The notes under the pieces are model-generated. The model saw nothing but the letters and a program-made list of their open reading frames with translations, did no database searches and was not told the origin of the DNA. A stretch of 64,000 bases of DNA, from positions 1 through 64,000 of the forward strand of contig NZ_BDQM01000004.1 in the NCBI RefSeq assembly GCF_002207865.1, given 5' to 3'. Origin of the DNA: Colwellia marinimaniae. GTDB lineage: Bacteria > Pseudomonadota > Gammaproteobacteria > Enterobacterales > Alteromonadaceae. Position numbers and translations under genes: made by a program. Below are positions 18,604 through 28,151 of this stretch, piece by piece (within the stretch, counting starts at the first letter, position 1; the number at the start of each line of letters is the position of its first letter).

Positions 18604-18929
18604 ATATCTTTCCTTTTTAAGGGGCGTAAAGAGATAAATGAATGCTAGCAGTTAACCATGAAGTTAGCAATGATAATGATTATCATTTGCAATTGTTGTT
18701 TGGCTTAGCTATCAAGTCAATGGGGGCGTGCTGATCAGGGCAGGGACGTTTTTAGTGATAAAACGTGCATTTTTTAGTGTTGTTAGCGCTAAATTATTTT
18801 TGACTTTAGCAAGCATGACAACTAAACCTAGTGAGTGACTAGCTAAGCTAGCGACTTATTAGTTATACAGTTTAAGGGTTAAATTTTAACTGGCATTCAC
18901 CCCTATAATCCATATCAAGGAAGAACTAT
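18604..18929. other. Divergent intergenic region between sitA and the ComEA-like gene
   Basis: These 326 bases separate two divergent transcripts and carry the Fur box at 18672-18690. The stretch 18850-18900 is AT-rich and probably carries the promoter of the ComEA-like gene. An AAGGAAG Shine-Dalgarno sequence precedes that ATG. No other gene is visible here. Confidence 0.6.
18672..18690. promoter_or_regulatory. Fur box upstream of the sit operon
   Basis: GATAATGATTATCATTTGC matches the Fur consensus at 16 of 19 positions and contains the near-palindrome GATAATGATTATC. It lies about 70 bases before the sitA start, so iron (and perhaps manganese) should repress the transporter. Confidence 0.85.
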
Positions 18930-19259
18930 ATGAAGAAATCAAATGTACTTACTAGAGCGTTATTTACTGCATCATTAGCTTTACTCTTGTCAATAAGCAC
19001 GGTCGTCAGCCATGCTAAAGATGTTCCCTCCGTATCAGCGAGTAAAACCGAGGTCAGGCAACAGCAAAGCATGGTTAATATTAATAAGTCAACTTTCGAG
19101 CAGTTGCTCAGTCTAAAAGGTATAGGGCATACCAAAGCTCAAGCCATTATTGTTTATCGCCAGCAGTTTGGTAGGTTTAAATCGATAAATGAACTAACTA
19201 AGGTCAGTGGTATTGGTGAAAAGATAGTGAAAGCCAATAAATCGCGCTTAAGTATTTAA
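18930..19259 (+). CDS. ComEA-like helix-hairpin-helix DNA-binding protein
   Basis: This 109-residue protein has a signal peptide (about 1-29, ending SHA) and a C-terminal double helix-hairpin-helix domain. Its motifs are VNINKSTFEQLLSLKGIGHTKA and INELTKVSGIGEKIV. In competent bacteria such small periplasmic proteins bind incoming DNA and pull it across the outer membrane. The family is also common in species not known to be competent. It has a good Shine-Dalgarno (AAGGAAG) and its own terminator, so it is a single-gene unit. Confidence 0.87.
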   Translation: MKKSNVLTRALFTASLALLLSISTVVSHAKDVPSVSASKTEVRQQQSMVNINKSTFEQLLSLKGIGHTKAQAIIVYRQQFGRFKSINELTKVSGIGEKIVKANKSRLSI

Positions 19260-19281
19260 TAGCAGTGGCGATATTATCTTT

Positions 19282-19309
19282 AAAAGTCAGCCTAGGCTGA
19301 CTTTTTTTG
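19282..19309 (+). terminator. Intrinsic terminator after the ComEA-like gene
   Basis: AAAGTCAGCC and GGCTGACTTT form an uninterrupted stem followed by T residues, 23 bases after the stop codon. Confidence 0.85.
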
Positions 19310-19397
19310 TACTTTTAAAGGGCAAAAAATTAGCGGCTATAAATGATGAACAGCGGCTTGCAGGACACCTGGTAATAAAAACCTAAGCTAATTATTT

Positions 19398-19436
19398 CCT
19401 TTAGTTATTACTTTTAGTTATTACTTTTAGTTATAT
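19398..19436 (+). repeat. Three 13-bp tandem repeats upstream of cysD
   Basis: Units of the form CTTTTAGTTATTA occur three times head to tail, 82-120 bases before the cysD ATG. The first and last copies differ from the middle one by a few bases. Spacing slightly above one helical turn could place protein sites on one face of the DNA, but no known regulator site such as a CysB site is recognised. Confidence 0.6.
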
Positions 19437-19517
19437 TTAATGCGTTTGTTATATAGAAGTTAACTCTATTTATGTCATTATAGCTTTATTGATTTCTCAT
19501 AGAGTTTGTATTAGCAG

Positions 19518-20417
19518 ATGAATTTAACCCATTTAAAAAAACTTGAAGCCGAGTCTATCCATATTTTTCGTGAGGTAGCGGCTGAATTTGATAACCCAGT
19601 AATGCTCTATTCTGTTGGTAAAGACTCCGCGGTATTATTGCACCTTGCCCGTAAGGCCTTTGCGCCAGGTAAAATTCCTTTCCCATTATTACACGTTGAT
19701 ACCAACTGGAAATTTAAAGAGATGATAGTCTTTCGCGATAAAATAGCGAAAGAGTATGGCTTTGAATTGCTTGTTCATCAAAACCCCGAAGGCATGGCTA
19801 TGGGCATGGGGCCATTTACCCACGGTAGTGCTACCCATACTGACGTCATGAAAACGCAGGGCTTGAAACAAGCGCTTAATAAATACGGTTTTGATGCCGC
19901 TTTTGGTGGCGCCCGTCGTGATGAAGAAAAATCACGTGCGAAAGAACGTGTTTATTCTTTTCGTGATGAAAACCATCGCTGGGATCCAAAAAATCAACGG
20001 CCTGAATTGTGGAATATCTACAATGGTAAAGTCCATAAAGGCGAAAGCATCCGTGTTTTCCCGTTATCTAACTGGACTGAACTTGATATTTGGCAGTACA
20101 TCTATTTAGAAAGTATTCCTATTGTGTCGCTTTATTTAGCCAAGGTACGTCCAGTGGTTGAGCGTGACGGTACCTTGATCATGGTGGATGATGATCGTAT
20201 GCCCATTGGTGAAGATGAAGAAATTCAAATGAAGAGTGTGCGTTTTAGAACGCTAGGTTGTTACCCACTAACGGGCGCGGTTGAGTCAACTGCGGATACG
20301 TTACCTGCCATTATTCAAGAAATGTTATTAACCAAGACCTCTGAACGTCAAGGGCGCGTGATAGATAACGATAGCTCTAGTTCGATGGAGAAGAAAAAAA
20401 TGGAAGGGTATTTTTAA
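19518..20417 (+). CDS. cysD: Sulfate adenylyltransferase subunit 2 CysD
   Basis: CysD is the small subunit of ATP sulfurylase and makes adenosine 5'-phosphosulfate from sulfate and ATP, driven by the GTPase CysN. It belongs to the PP-loop ATP pyrophosphatases: [20 protein letters not shown] holds the PP-loop near residue 35. Other conserved parts are [24 protein letters not shown] and the C-terminal [10 protein letters not shown]. Length is 299 residues, as expected. It is the first gene of a five-gene plus-strand sulfate-activation unit. Confidence 0.96.
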   Translation: MNLTHLKKLEAESIHIFREVAAEFDNPVMLYSVGKDSAVLLHLARKAFAPGKIPFPLLHVDTNWKFKEMIVFRDKIAKEYGFELLVHQNPEGMAMGMGPFTHGSATHTDVMKTQGLKQALNKYGFDAAFGGARRDEEKSRAKERVYSFRDENHRWDPKNQRPELWNIYNGKVHKGESIRVFPLSNWTELDIWQYIYLESIPIVSLYLAKVRPVVERDGTLIMVDDDRMPIGEDEEIQMKSVRFRTLGCYPLTGAVESTADTLPAIIQEMLLTKTSERQGRVIDNDSSSSMEKKKMEGYF

Positions 20418-20497
20418 ATATTAACAGCTAAGCCTGCATTTACTTTTTAGCACCATTTTTTGACGAGAATTGATAAAAAATTTCCCAAGGACAACTT

Positions 20498-21898
20498 ATG
20501 AGTCACCAATCAGACTTAATCGAAGAAGATATTCAAGCTTATTTAAAGCAACATGAAAACAAAGAGTTAGTACGTTTTTTGACCTGTGGTAGTGTCGATG
20601 ATGGCAAAAGTACCTTAATTGGTCGTTTATTGCATGATTCAAAGTTGATCTTTGAAGATCAGCTTGCTGCCATTGCAAAAGATTCAAAAAAATCAGGTAC
20701 TACCGGTGATAATATAGATTTAGCGTTATTAGTGGATGGTTTACAGTCTGAGCGTGAGCAGGGCATTACCATAGACGTTGCTTATCGTTATTTCTCTACC
20801 GATAAACGTAAGTTTATTATCGCTGATACCCCAGGTCATGAGCAATATACCCGCAATATGGCGACTGGTGCATCAACCTGTGATATCGCCATTATCTTGA
20901 TTGATGCTCGCTATGGTGTGCAAATTCAAACTCGTCGTCATTCCTTTATTTGTTCATTATTAGGTATTAAACACATTATTGTTGCCGTTAATAAAATGGA
21001 TTTGGTTGATTATTCACAAGAGCGCTACCAAGCGATTAAAAAAGAGTACCGTGAATTTACTGAGTCGCTTGAATTTTCTGATATCCGTTTTATTCCTATG
21101 TCAGCGTTAAATGGCGACAATGTGGTTGACGAAAGTAAAAATATGCCTTGGTATCCGGGCGCAACCTTAATGAAATTGCTTAATACCATAGATATTAAGA
21201 CCAAAGAAGAGTTCACTCAATTTCGTTTCCAAGTACAATTAGTTAGCCGTCCTAATCTCGACTTTCGCGGTTTTGCCGGTACTGTGGCTTCAGGTCATGT
21301 CCTCGTTGGCGATACCATAGTGGCATTACCATCAGGTAAAGAAAGTGTGATAAAAGAAATTGTCACCTTTGATGGTAATTTAGAACGTGCGGATAAAGGC
21401 ATGGCGGTAACGTTAACCCTTGAAGATGAAATTGATATCAGTCGCGGTGAAAGCATTGTTAAAAAAGGCAGCTTGCCTATTTCAGCGAAAGAGTTTAGTG
21501 CCACGGTCGTCTGGATGCATGAAAATGAACTTGAGCCCGGTCGTGAATACTATATCAAGCACGGCAGTAAAATGACGACCGGTCATGCTAAAAGTATTGC
21601 TAGCAAGTATGACATTAATACCATGGAAAAATTGCCTAGCTCACAATTAGCGATTAATGACATAGGTATCGTTAACTTTGTTACCAGTGAAACCTTACAT
21701 TTTGATGCTTATGAAGACAATCGAGCTACGGGCGCTTTTATCATCATCGATAGATTAAGTAACGTCACTGTTGGTGCCGGTATGATTAATCATGCTATTG
21801 ATGAACAAACTCATGAGTACTCAAGCTTTGAATTAGAGTTGAATGCACTAGTTCGCAAGCAGTTCCCACACTGGGGTGCACGCGACATCACTAAATAA
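20498..21898 (+). CDS. cysN: Sulfate adenylyltransferase subunit 1 CysN
   Basis: CysN is the EF-Tu-like GTPase subunit of ATP sulfurylase. The GTP motifs are [15 protein letters not shown] near residue 31, [12 protein letters not shown] and NKMD. The two beta-barrel domains of translation-factor type follow. Length, 466 residues, matches stand-alone CysN, and there is no fused CysC domain. Instead cysC is a separate gene further on. It has a Shine-Dalgarno sequence CAAGGAC and is followed by an unusual repeat and hairpin region before the permease gene. Confidence 0.96.
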   Translation: MSHQSDLIEEDIQAYLKQHENKELVRFLTCGSVDDGKSTLIGRLLHDSKLIFEDQLAAIAKDSKKSGTTGDNIDLALLVDGLQSEREQGITIDVAYRYFSTDKRKFIIADTPGHEQYTRNMATGASTCDIAIILIDARYGVQIQTRRHSFICSLLGIKHIIVAVNKMDLVDYSQERYQAIKKEYREFTESLEFSDIRFIPMSALNGDNVVDESKNMPWYPGATLMKLLNTIDIKTKEEFTQFRFQVQLVSRPNLDFRGFAGTVASGHVLVGDTIVALPSGKESVIKEIVTFDGNLERADKGMAVTLTLEDEIDISRGESIVKKGSLPISAKEFSATVVWMHENELEPGREYYIKHGSKMTTGHAKSIASKYDINTMEKLPSSQLAINDIGIVNFVTSETLHFDAYEDNRATGAFIIIDRLSNVTVGAGMINHAIDEQTHEYSSFELELNALVRKQFPHWGARDITK

Positions 21899-21901
21899 CT
21901 C

Positions 21902-21995
21902 AAAGCGCGATTAAAATCCCGCCTACAAGCCTAAAGCGCGATTAAAATCCCGCCGACAAGTTAAATGATTTGTCAGCGGGAACTTGTTCGCGCTA
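21902..21995 (+). repeat. Direct repeat and long hairpin between cysN and the permease gene
   Basis: A unit of about 28 bases beginning AAAGCGCGATTAAAATCCCG occurs at 21902-21929 and again at 21933-21960, with one change. The second copy is the left arm of a long hairpin. CCCGCCGACAA pairs with TTGTCAGCGGG (one mismatch) and AGCGCGA pairs with TCGCGCT outside it. There is no T-run, so this may lower expression of the downstream permease or stabilise cysDN mRNA. It may also be a dispersed REP-type element. Confidence 0.7.
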
Positions 21996-22020
21996 CTTTG
22001 TTATTTTATGAGGTTTAACA

Positions 22021-23763
22021 ATGACAATAGAGCAGTGGTTGATGATAGCTGTCTTTTTCGGCACCTTTATCAGCTTAGTTAAATACAGCCAAGTACCAGA
22101 GCGAGTTTTCTCCGTGACTATACTCGTGTGTTTGGCTTTGTCTTTTGTCAGTGTTGATGACATCCTGAGTAATGCGGTTAACCCGGGTCTAGTGACGCTG
22201 GTTTTATTGGTGATATGTTCTTTCGCTTTTGAACGCACCAGTATTTTACGGCGCTTATCTGCCGGGGTTTTTAACGGCTCTGAAACGAAATCCACCTTAC
22301 GTTTATTACTCGGTACCGCCTTGGCATCGGCTATCATGAGTAACACGGCTGTGGTCGCCACACTCATTAATACTGTGAAAAAAAATAAGCTCATTAACGC
22401 CGGTAAGTTATTATTACCACTTTCTTATGCTGCAATTCTTGGCGGAACACTGACCTTAGTTGGCACATCCACCAACCTTATAGTCAATAGTTTATTAATT
22501 AAGCAAGGCCATCAAGGTTTTAATTTTTTTGATTTTACCTTAATTGGTTTAGCGGCTTTTGTATTATGTTTGGCGGTTATTTTACTGCGCAGTAGCTCTT
22601 TACCCAACATGGTTGATGATGAATTAGTCACCAATGATTATTTACTCGAAGCCGAGGTCGCGCAGACCTCAAGCTTAATAGGTAAAAGCATTGAAGAGAA
22701 TGGCCTGAGAAATTTAGACGCTTTGTTTTTAGTTGAAATAGTCCGTCAGGGACGATTAATCTCACCAGTGAAGCCAGAAGAAAACCTGCAAGCACAGGAT
22801 AAACTAATTTTCAGTGGTGATATCTCTAAAGTACTGACCTTACAGCAGTTTGATGGCTTAAATTTATATGCCGAGCAAGGTAATTTACTGCGGGATAACT
22901 TATTGCGTGATAATCTAACGGAAGTACTGGTTAAAGCCGATTCCACTATTGCTGGAAAAACCTTAAAAAGTGCCGGTTTCCGTGCTCGCTTTGATGCTGC
23001 CGTAGTGGCCGTGCGCCGAGAAGGTTGTGCTTTATCGGGCAAGTTGGGTGATATAGTGCTGCAACCAGGTGATTTTCTGGTATTAGCCGTTGGTCAAGAT
23101 TTTTCTACTCGAGCGAATCTATCGAAAAACTTTTACATATTATCGGGTCATCAAGCCGATAATATGCTCAATGGCTGGCGTGATCACACCACAGTTTGGG
23201 GCTTTATCGCCAGTATCCTAATATCCGTATGTACCCCGTTACCGCTACTTAGCTGCTTATTTGTTTATTTAGCTTTTTTGATTTTTAGTGGCTCGCTTTC
23301 GGTCAATGAAATAAAGCGTCGTTTCCCCTTAGAGATATGGATGATAGTTTTAGGGGCGTTAACCTTGGCATCGGCGGTGGAAAATACCGGTATAGCCGCC
23401 ATGTTTGCGCAAAACATTGAGGCCTTGTTATTCGGCCACAGTACCTACCTGGCTTTTGTGGTTATATTTATCTTGACCCTTATCATGACCGAGCTGATCA
23501 CTAACAGTGCCGCAGCAGCGTTAGCCTTTCCTATTGCTTACAATATTGCCTTAGGGCTTGGTGTTGATCCTACCCCCTTTGTTATGGCGGTGGCCTTCGC
23601 TGCTAGTGGCAGCTTTATTAGCCCTTACGGATATCAAACCAATGTCATGGTATATAATGCCGGTAACTATCAATTAAAAGACTTTGTCAGTTTTGGCTTA
23701 CCGATTTCCATTATTTATTCTATTACCGTGATCTTGATGATCCCGTTAGTTTTCCCTTTTTAA
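22021..23763 (+). CDS. SLC13/DASS-family permease with TrkA-C domains, probable sulfate transporter
   Basis: This 580-residue inner-membrane protein has two blocks of transmembrane helices (about 1-195 and 385-580) around a soluble middle with two RCK/TrkA-C domains (about 215-370). The middle contains the duplicated LLRDNLLRDNLTEVLV segment. Motifs GTLTLVGTSTNLIVN and the C-terminal GSFISPYGYQTNVMVYNAG are typical of the sodium/sulfate and dicarboxylate family. Its place between cysN and cysC strongly suggests sulfate uptake, replacing CysTWA. The 21-bp tandem in the linker (about 22890-22920) encodes the duplicated LLRDN. Confidence 0.85.
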   Translation: MTIEQWLMIAVFFGTFISLVKYSQVPERVFSVTILVCLALSFVSVDDILSNAVNPGLVTLVLLVICSFAFERTSILRRLSAGVFNGSETKSTLRLLLGTALASAIMSNTAVVATLINTVKKNKLINAGKLLLPLSYAAILGGTLTLVGTSTNLIVNSLLIKQGHQGFNFFDFTLIGLAAFVLCLAVILLRSSSLPNMVDDELVTNDYLLEAEVAQTSSLIGKSIEENGLRNLDALFLVEIVRQGRLISPVKPEENLQAQDKLIFSGDISKVLTLQQFDGLNLYAEQGNLLRDNLLRDNLTEVLVKADSTIAGKTLKSAGFRARFDAAVVAVRREGCALSGKLGDIVLQPGDFLVLAVGQDFSTRANLSKNFYILSGHQADNMLNGWRDHTTVWGFIASILISVCTPLPLLSCLFVYLAFLIFSGSLSVNEIKRRFPLEIWMIVLGALTLASAVENTGIAAMFAQNIEALLFGHSTYLAFVVIFILTLIMTELITNSAAAALAFPIAYNIALGLGVDPTPFVMAVAFAASGSFISPYGYQTNVMVYNAGNYQLKDFVSFGLPISIIYSITVILMIPLVFPF

Positions 23764-23825
23764 GCCATTGCAGTACCGCTTGAACGTGTACTTAATGCCG
23801 TCAATTACCTAACAAGAGTTTCATA

Positions 23826-24440
23826 ATGAAAACAGAAAACACCGTTTGGCATAACCAACACATCAGTAAAGGGCAACGCGCCGCGTTGAAAAAACAAAAG
23901 CCAGCGTTACTCTGGTATACCGGTTTAAGTGGCTCAGGTAAGTCTACCGTGGCTAATGCCGTTGATGCTTTATTGTATAAATATTCCTGTCATAGTTATT
24001 TACTCGATGGCGACAATGTCCGCCATGGTCTTAATGGCGATTTAGGTTTTAGTGATGAAGCGCGCATTGAAAATATTCGCAGAATTTCTGAAGTCGCCAA
24101 GTTATTTCTTGATGCCGGCCTTATTGTCTCAACCGCGTTTATTTCACCATTTGCCAGTGATAGAGCACTAGCAAAAGCGAAACTTGCCGCCGGAGAATTT
24201 ATTGAAATTTATATTGATACGCCAATAAGTGTTTGTGAGCAGCGTGATCCTAAAGGTTTATATAAAAAGGCACGAGCTGGGGAGATCAAGGACTTTACTG
24301 GCATTGATTCAAACTATGATGTACCTGCTGCACCGCAAATTCATATCAAAACAGCAGAAAACTCAATTGAGCAGTGCGCCGAGCAAATTGTCGCTTACTT
24401 AATCGAGCATAATTTTATTAGCGTTGATAACTTGAATTAA
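23826..24440 (+). CDS. cysC: Adenylyl-sulfate kinase CysC
   Basis: CysC phosphorylates APS at the 3' position to give PAPS, the substrate of PAPS reductase. It is 204 residues long. The P-loop GLSGSGKST lies near residue 34, and the family motifs DGDNVRHGLNGDLGF, RRISEVAKLF, STAFISPFASDR and the lid region RDPKGLYKKARAGEIKDFTGID are all present. It follows the permease gene by 62 bases and precedes a DHH phosphoesterase gene by 27 bases. Confidence 0.96.
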   Translation: MKTENTVWHNQHISKGQRAALKKQKPALLWYTGLSGSGKSTVANAVDALLYKYSCHSYLLDGDNVRHGLNGDLGFSDEARIENIRRISEVAKLFLDAGLIVSTAFISPFASDRALAKAKLAAGEFIEIYIDTPISVCEQRDPKGLYKKARAGEIKDFTGIDSNYDVPAAPQIHIKTAENSIEQCAEQIVAYLIEHNFISVDNLN

Positions 24441-24467
24441 GCTGCACTAAAACGGAAAATCACCTCC

Positions 24468-25463
24468 ATGCATTATAATGTTTTTAATGGTGATGCCGAT
24501 GGCATCATTGCTTTATTACAGCTTCATTTAGCTCAAGGTCATGAGCAAGCACCTTATCAGCTGATCACGGGTGTTAAGCGTGATATTAACTTATTGCAAC
24601 AAGTCGATAGCAGCAAAGCCACTTCGGTAACCGTATTAGACATCTCTTTAGAAAAAAACAGTCAGGCGTTACAACATTTACTTTCGGCACAAGTGCCGGT
24701 ATTTTATGTTGATCATCATCGTACCGGTGATATTCCACAATCACCTTTATTCACCAGCATACTTGATACGGATGCCAATACTTGTACTAGTTTATTAATC
24801 AATGACTACCTTAACGGTAAATATGTCTACTGGGCAATAGCGGCAGCGTATGGTGATAATATGCATGCTAGTGCCAGAGCTTTAGCAAAAAAAGTTGCTT
24901 TATCTGAGTTACAGCAAGGACAACTTAATGAGCTCGGCACGTATATCAATTACAACGGCTATGGACAGGCGCTCAGTGATTTACATTTTCATCCAGCAGA
25001 GTTATTTAAGCTATTAACCCACTACCCAGACCCCTTTGAATTAATTGCGCAACAAGACTCTATTTTTAGCCAATTGAAAACAGCCTATTTAGCTGATATG
25101 GAAAAGGCTGAAGCGGCTAAAGTACTGAGTGATAATGACTTGGTGCAGACTATTGTCCTTGAAGATGCCCCTTGGGCTCGACGAGTCAGTGGCGTTTTTG
25201 GTAACGCCTTGGCTAATCAAGCACCCGATAAAGCTCATATCGTTATCACCCTCAATCCGCCGAAAACACCCCAGAGTGAAGAACGCGAGCAAAGTTATAC
25301 GGTAAGTTTACGTGCACCGTTAAATAATAAACAAGGCGCCGGTGAACTTTGTGCTCAGTTTCCAACTGGCGGCGGTAGAGCCGCAGCCGCGGGGGTTAAT
25401 GCTTTACCCAAAAGTCGCTTAGATGAATTTATTAACCAAGTTAGCAGTTATTATCAACAGTGA
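24468..25463 (+). CDS. DHH-family phosphoesterase in the sulfate-activation operon
   Basis: This 331-residue soluble protein shows DHH-type motifs: NGDADGI near residue 7, VLDIS near 57, VDHHRTG near 80 and the C-terminal DHHA1-like GGGRAAAAG. DHH enzymes use Mn ions to hydrolyse phosphodiesters or phosphomonoesters, for example nanoRNA or the by-product pAp. It lies 27 bases after cysC. Because PAPS reduction releases pAp, a role in removing pAp in place of CysQ is an attractive inference, but it is untested. The family also contains RecJ-like nucleases. Confidence 0.75.
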   Translation: MHYNVFNGDADGIIALLQLHLAQGHEQAPYQLITGVKRDINLLQQVDSSKATSVTVLDISLEKNSQALQHLLSAQVPVFYVDHHRTGDIPQSPLFTSILDTDANTCTSLLINDYLNGKYVYWAIAAAYGDNMHASARALAKKVALSELQQGQLNELGTYINYNGYGQALSDLHFHPAELFKLLTHYPDPFELIAQQDSIFSQLKTAYLADMEKAEAAKVLSDNDLVQTIVLEDAPWARRVSGVFGNALANQAPDKAHIVITLNPPKTPQSEEREQSYTVSLRAPLNNKQGAGELCAQFPTGGGRAAAAGVNALPKSRLDEFINQVSSYYQQ

Positions 25464-25588
25464 AACAAATAGCAAGTACCAAGGTCAGAAACTACTATCA
25501 AAGTGAAAAACTAAGCGTTAAAATAGTGCTATTAGGTTGCACGGCTTTATTAGCTTTTAACAAGTAAATGATAAGAGTAAGGAATACC

Positions 25589-26611
25589 ATGAGTTTATTA
25601 ATCACAGGCGGCACCGGTTATATTGGTAGTCATACCATAGTAGAATTACTACAAAGCAGTAATGAGCAAGATATAATTATTGTCGATAATTTATCAAATT
25701 CGTCCACTAAAGTGCTTGAGCGTATGGAAACTATCACCAATAAAACCGTGACTTTCATAAAAGCAGATATCTGTGATGTCGATGCCTTAGAGCAAATATT
25801 TACCCAGCATGATATAGTTGCAGTTATTCACTTTGCTGGTTTTAAAGCGGTAGGTGAGTCCAATCAAATCCCCTTGGCTTATTATCAAAATAATGTCGCC
25901 GGTACCTTAACTTTATTGCAAGTGATGGCCGAGCATAATGTTAAAAACTTAGTGTTTAGCTCTTCAGCGACAGTCTATGGCAATAACGTTTCTCCTTTAA
26001 CTGAAACCATGGCAACTTCAGCGACTAACCCTTATGGTCAAACTAAGTTAATGGTGGAAAATATCCTCTTTGATTTAGCCAAAAGTGATCCCGCGTGGTC
26101 CATTGCTTGTTTACGCTATTTTAATCCGATTGGCGCCCATCAATCGGGCTTAATTGGTGAAAATCCAAACGGTATCCCTAATAATTTATTACCTTATGTT
26201 GCCCAAGTTGCCGTGGGGCGTTTAGCGCAATTGCAAGTTTTTGGCGATGATTATGATACCCCAGATGGTACTGGCGTGCGTGACTATATTCATGTGGTTG
26301 ATTTAGCGCAAGGTCATGTCAAAGCGTTAGAAAGTCTTGGTCATGCGAAAGGCACGGTAACAGGTTGTCAGGCAATTAACCTAGGCACGGGTAACGGTAC
26401 CTCAGTATTAGAAATTGTTAATACCTTTAAAGACATCAGTAAAAAGCCTATTCCTTATCAAGTCGTGCCGCGTAGAGCTGGCGATTTAGCGACCGTGTAT
26501 GCTGATGTTTCATTAGCCCATGAACTATTAGGTTGGCAAGCCAAGCTAGACTTAACCGCTATGATCCAAGATACCTGGCGCTGGCAGTCAGAAAATCCTA
26601 ATGGTTTTTAA
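25589..26611 (+). CDS. galE: UDP-glucose 4-epimerase GalE
   Basis: GalE interconverts UDP-glucose and UDP-galactose for surface polysaccharide synthesis. It is an extended SDR enzyme with the NAD motif GGTGYIGSH at residues 7-15, the catalytic Ser in FSSSATVYG and the YxxxK pair in NPYGQTKLM. The start at 25589 follows an AAGGA Shine-Dalgarno and gives 340 residues (E. coli has 338). Seven additional codons upstream (from 25568) are less likely. It stands apart from the cys genes by about 125 bases. Confidence 0.95.
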   Translation: MSLLITGGTGYIGSHTIVELLQSSNEQDIIIVDNLSNSSTKVLERMETITNKTVTFIKADICDVDALEQIFTQHDIVAVIHFAGFKAVGESNQIPLAYYQNNVAGTLTLLQVMAEHNVKNLVFSSSATVYGNNVSPLTETMATSATNPYGQTKLMVENILFDLAKSDPAWSIACLRYFNPIGAHQSGLIGENPNGIPNNLLPYVAQVAVGRLAQLQVFGDDYDTPDGTGVRDYIHVVDLAQGHVKALESLGHAKGTVTGCQAINLGTGNGTSVLEIVNTFKDISKKPIPYQVVPRRAGDLATVYADVSLAHELLGWQAKLDLTAMIQDTWRWQSENPNGF

Positions 26612-26677
26612 AGCTAATAGGCTATCAGCCAGTTAACAATATATATACCCGTTGCCATCATAACGAAAGACTAACAG

Positions 26678-27295
26678 CTAACTGCTCTTGGTCTTTTTTT
26701 TACTCTTTAAATGATAAAGAAAATACATACCGCTAAATATTAAACCCCCGACTGCGCCCCATAAATGCGCATCAATTGCCACACTAGCATCAATCAAGGC
26801 CGACACGTCTTCACTGGCCCCGTAAAACTGCTCATGGGCTATTTTCAACCAGACGCCGATGAATAACAGGTAGCCAGTTTTATCTTTATGATGGATATCC
26901 ATCATGGCACCAAAAATAAAAATTCCGTGTAATACCCCTGAGAGGCCGACATATTGACGGATATCAGGGGAAAAAAAGTACAAGCCGGCACTGCACGTTA
27001 AAGCCGAACTGATAAATAACAGGCTGTAATTTTTTAAGCTGTAAAATTGGCCATGCAATGCCCATAACAGTATTAATGCCGCCAAATTCAATAGCAGATG
27101 AAAGCCATTAGTGTGCAAGAAATGGCCAGTAAAAATACGCCATAGTTCACCTTGGCTGATTAATTGCTGTTGGTAAACTAAAGGTGTACTCAGGGCGGTA
27201 TCGAACAAAAAAGCCAGAATAGCCAAAAAGGCAACGGTTAACACGAGCAGGCTGTGTTGCTTGGCAAAAGGTAAGTTTTTAACGGTAAATTTCAT
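26678..27295 (-). CDS. rrtA: Rhombosortase (rhomboid-family intramembrane protease)
   Basis: This 205-residue inner-membrane rhomboid has about six transmembrane helices. The catalytic serine is in GLSGVLHG (near residue 139), the oxyanion-side HLLLNLAAL motif is near 62, and the catalytic histidine is probably in DAHLWGAVGG near 182. The GLSGVLHG box and the short length are typical of rhombosortases. These cleave proteins that carry a C-terminal GlyGly-CTERM-like signal so they can be released or anchored at the cell surface. A large surface-protein candidate with such a tail lies 3.6 kb away. The gene is convergent with galE. Confidence 0.85.
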   Translation of the reverse strand: MKFTVKNLPFAKQHSLLVLTVAFLAILAFLFDTALSTPLVYQQQLISQGELWRIFTGHFLHTNGFHLLLNLAALILLWALHGQFYSLKNYSLLFISSALTCSAGLYFFSPDIRQYVGLSGVLHGIFIFGAMMDIHHKDKTGYLLFIGVWLKIAHEQFYGASEDVSALIDASVAIDAHLWGAVGGLIFSGMYFLYHLKSKKKTKSS

Positions 27296-27464
27296 GTATT
27301 TAATGGCTATTAGTTAATTTTATCAATTGCTTATAAATCACATATCAATTTATAGTCAGCGGTTGGTCGAGTGTTTATTTGGTATTTATAAGATATGGAT
27401 TTATAAAAAATTAATGAAAGTATACAATGACTGCTTTATTAATAGTGCTTTAATTTATTTACCT

Positions 27465-28151
27465 ATGTCTCGAACGCTTTGCCCTAGCTGTCATCGGCCT
27501 AAAATTGCTTGTATTTGTGCTTTTACTACTGATATAGCAAATGATACCCACCTTGTGGTTTTACAACACCCGAGTGAAGAATGCCACACTAAAGGTACGG
27601 TTACTTTATTAGCGAAATCGCTACGCAAGTGCCAGGTACTGGTTGGTGAAATTGTTGATACTATGCCTAGTTTTTTATCCGTGATGGCGCAGTATCAGCC
27701 AGTCTTGCTCTATCCCGGTGAGCAAGCACATGTTCTGGATATTAACTTACTGGCGCAATTGACTAATCATCGGTCTAGTGCAGAAAAAAATCAGTATATT
27801 ATTGCAGATAATACTAAGCCTATTTGTCTCGTTATTCTCGATGCAACTTGGAAAAAAGCCTATCGTATGTTTATGTTGTCAACCACCTTGCAACATTTAC
27901 CGCAAGTGTGCCTGCCTGAGCATTTGGCCAATGCAGGGCAATACCATATTCGAAAAGTCGCGAAAAAAAATGCCTTATCTAGTTTAGAAGCAAGCTGTTA
28001 TGCTTTAGCCCTTCTTGAACAGGGTAATGAAGATTTGCCAGTGAGCCCGAAACATGCCGGTAAATATCAGCCTTTACTGGAAAAATTTCAACAATTTAAC
28101 CAATTTCAGTTATCTTTTAGACCTGAGCATAAAACCCCTGAGGAAACTTGA
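27465..28151 (+). CDS. tapT: tRNA-uridine aminocarboxypropyltransferase (DTW domain)
   Basis: This is a DTW-domain protein of 228 residues. The family transfers the 3-amino-3-carboxypropyl group of S-adenosylmethionine to tRNA uridine (acp3U47 in E. coli). A zinc knuckle, CPSCHRPKIACIC, lies at the N-terminus, followed by VLQHPSE and the DATW motif (LDATWKKAYRMF). The frame extends 46 codons upstream, but the ATG at 27465 gives the standard start just before the zinc knuckle and is preferred. Its stop overlaps the ggt ATG by one base (TGATG). Confidence 0.9.
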   Translation: MSRTLCPSCHRPKIACICAFTTDIANDTHLVVLQHPSEECHTKGTVTLLAKSLRKCQVLVGEIVDTMPSFLSVMAQYQPVLLYPGEQAHVLDINLLAQLTNHRSSAEKNQYIIADNTKPICLVILDATWKKAYRMFMLSTTLQHLPQVCLPEHLANAGQYHIRKVAKKNALSSLEASCYALALLEQGNEDLPVSPKHAGKYQPLLEKFQQFNQFQLSFRPEHKTPEET

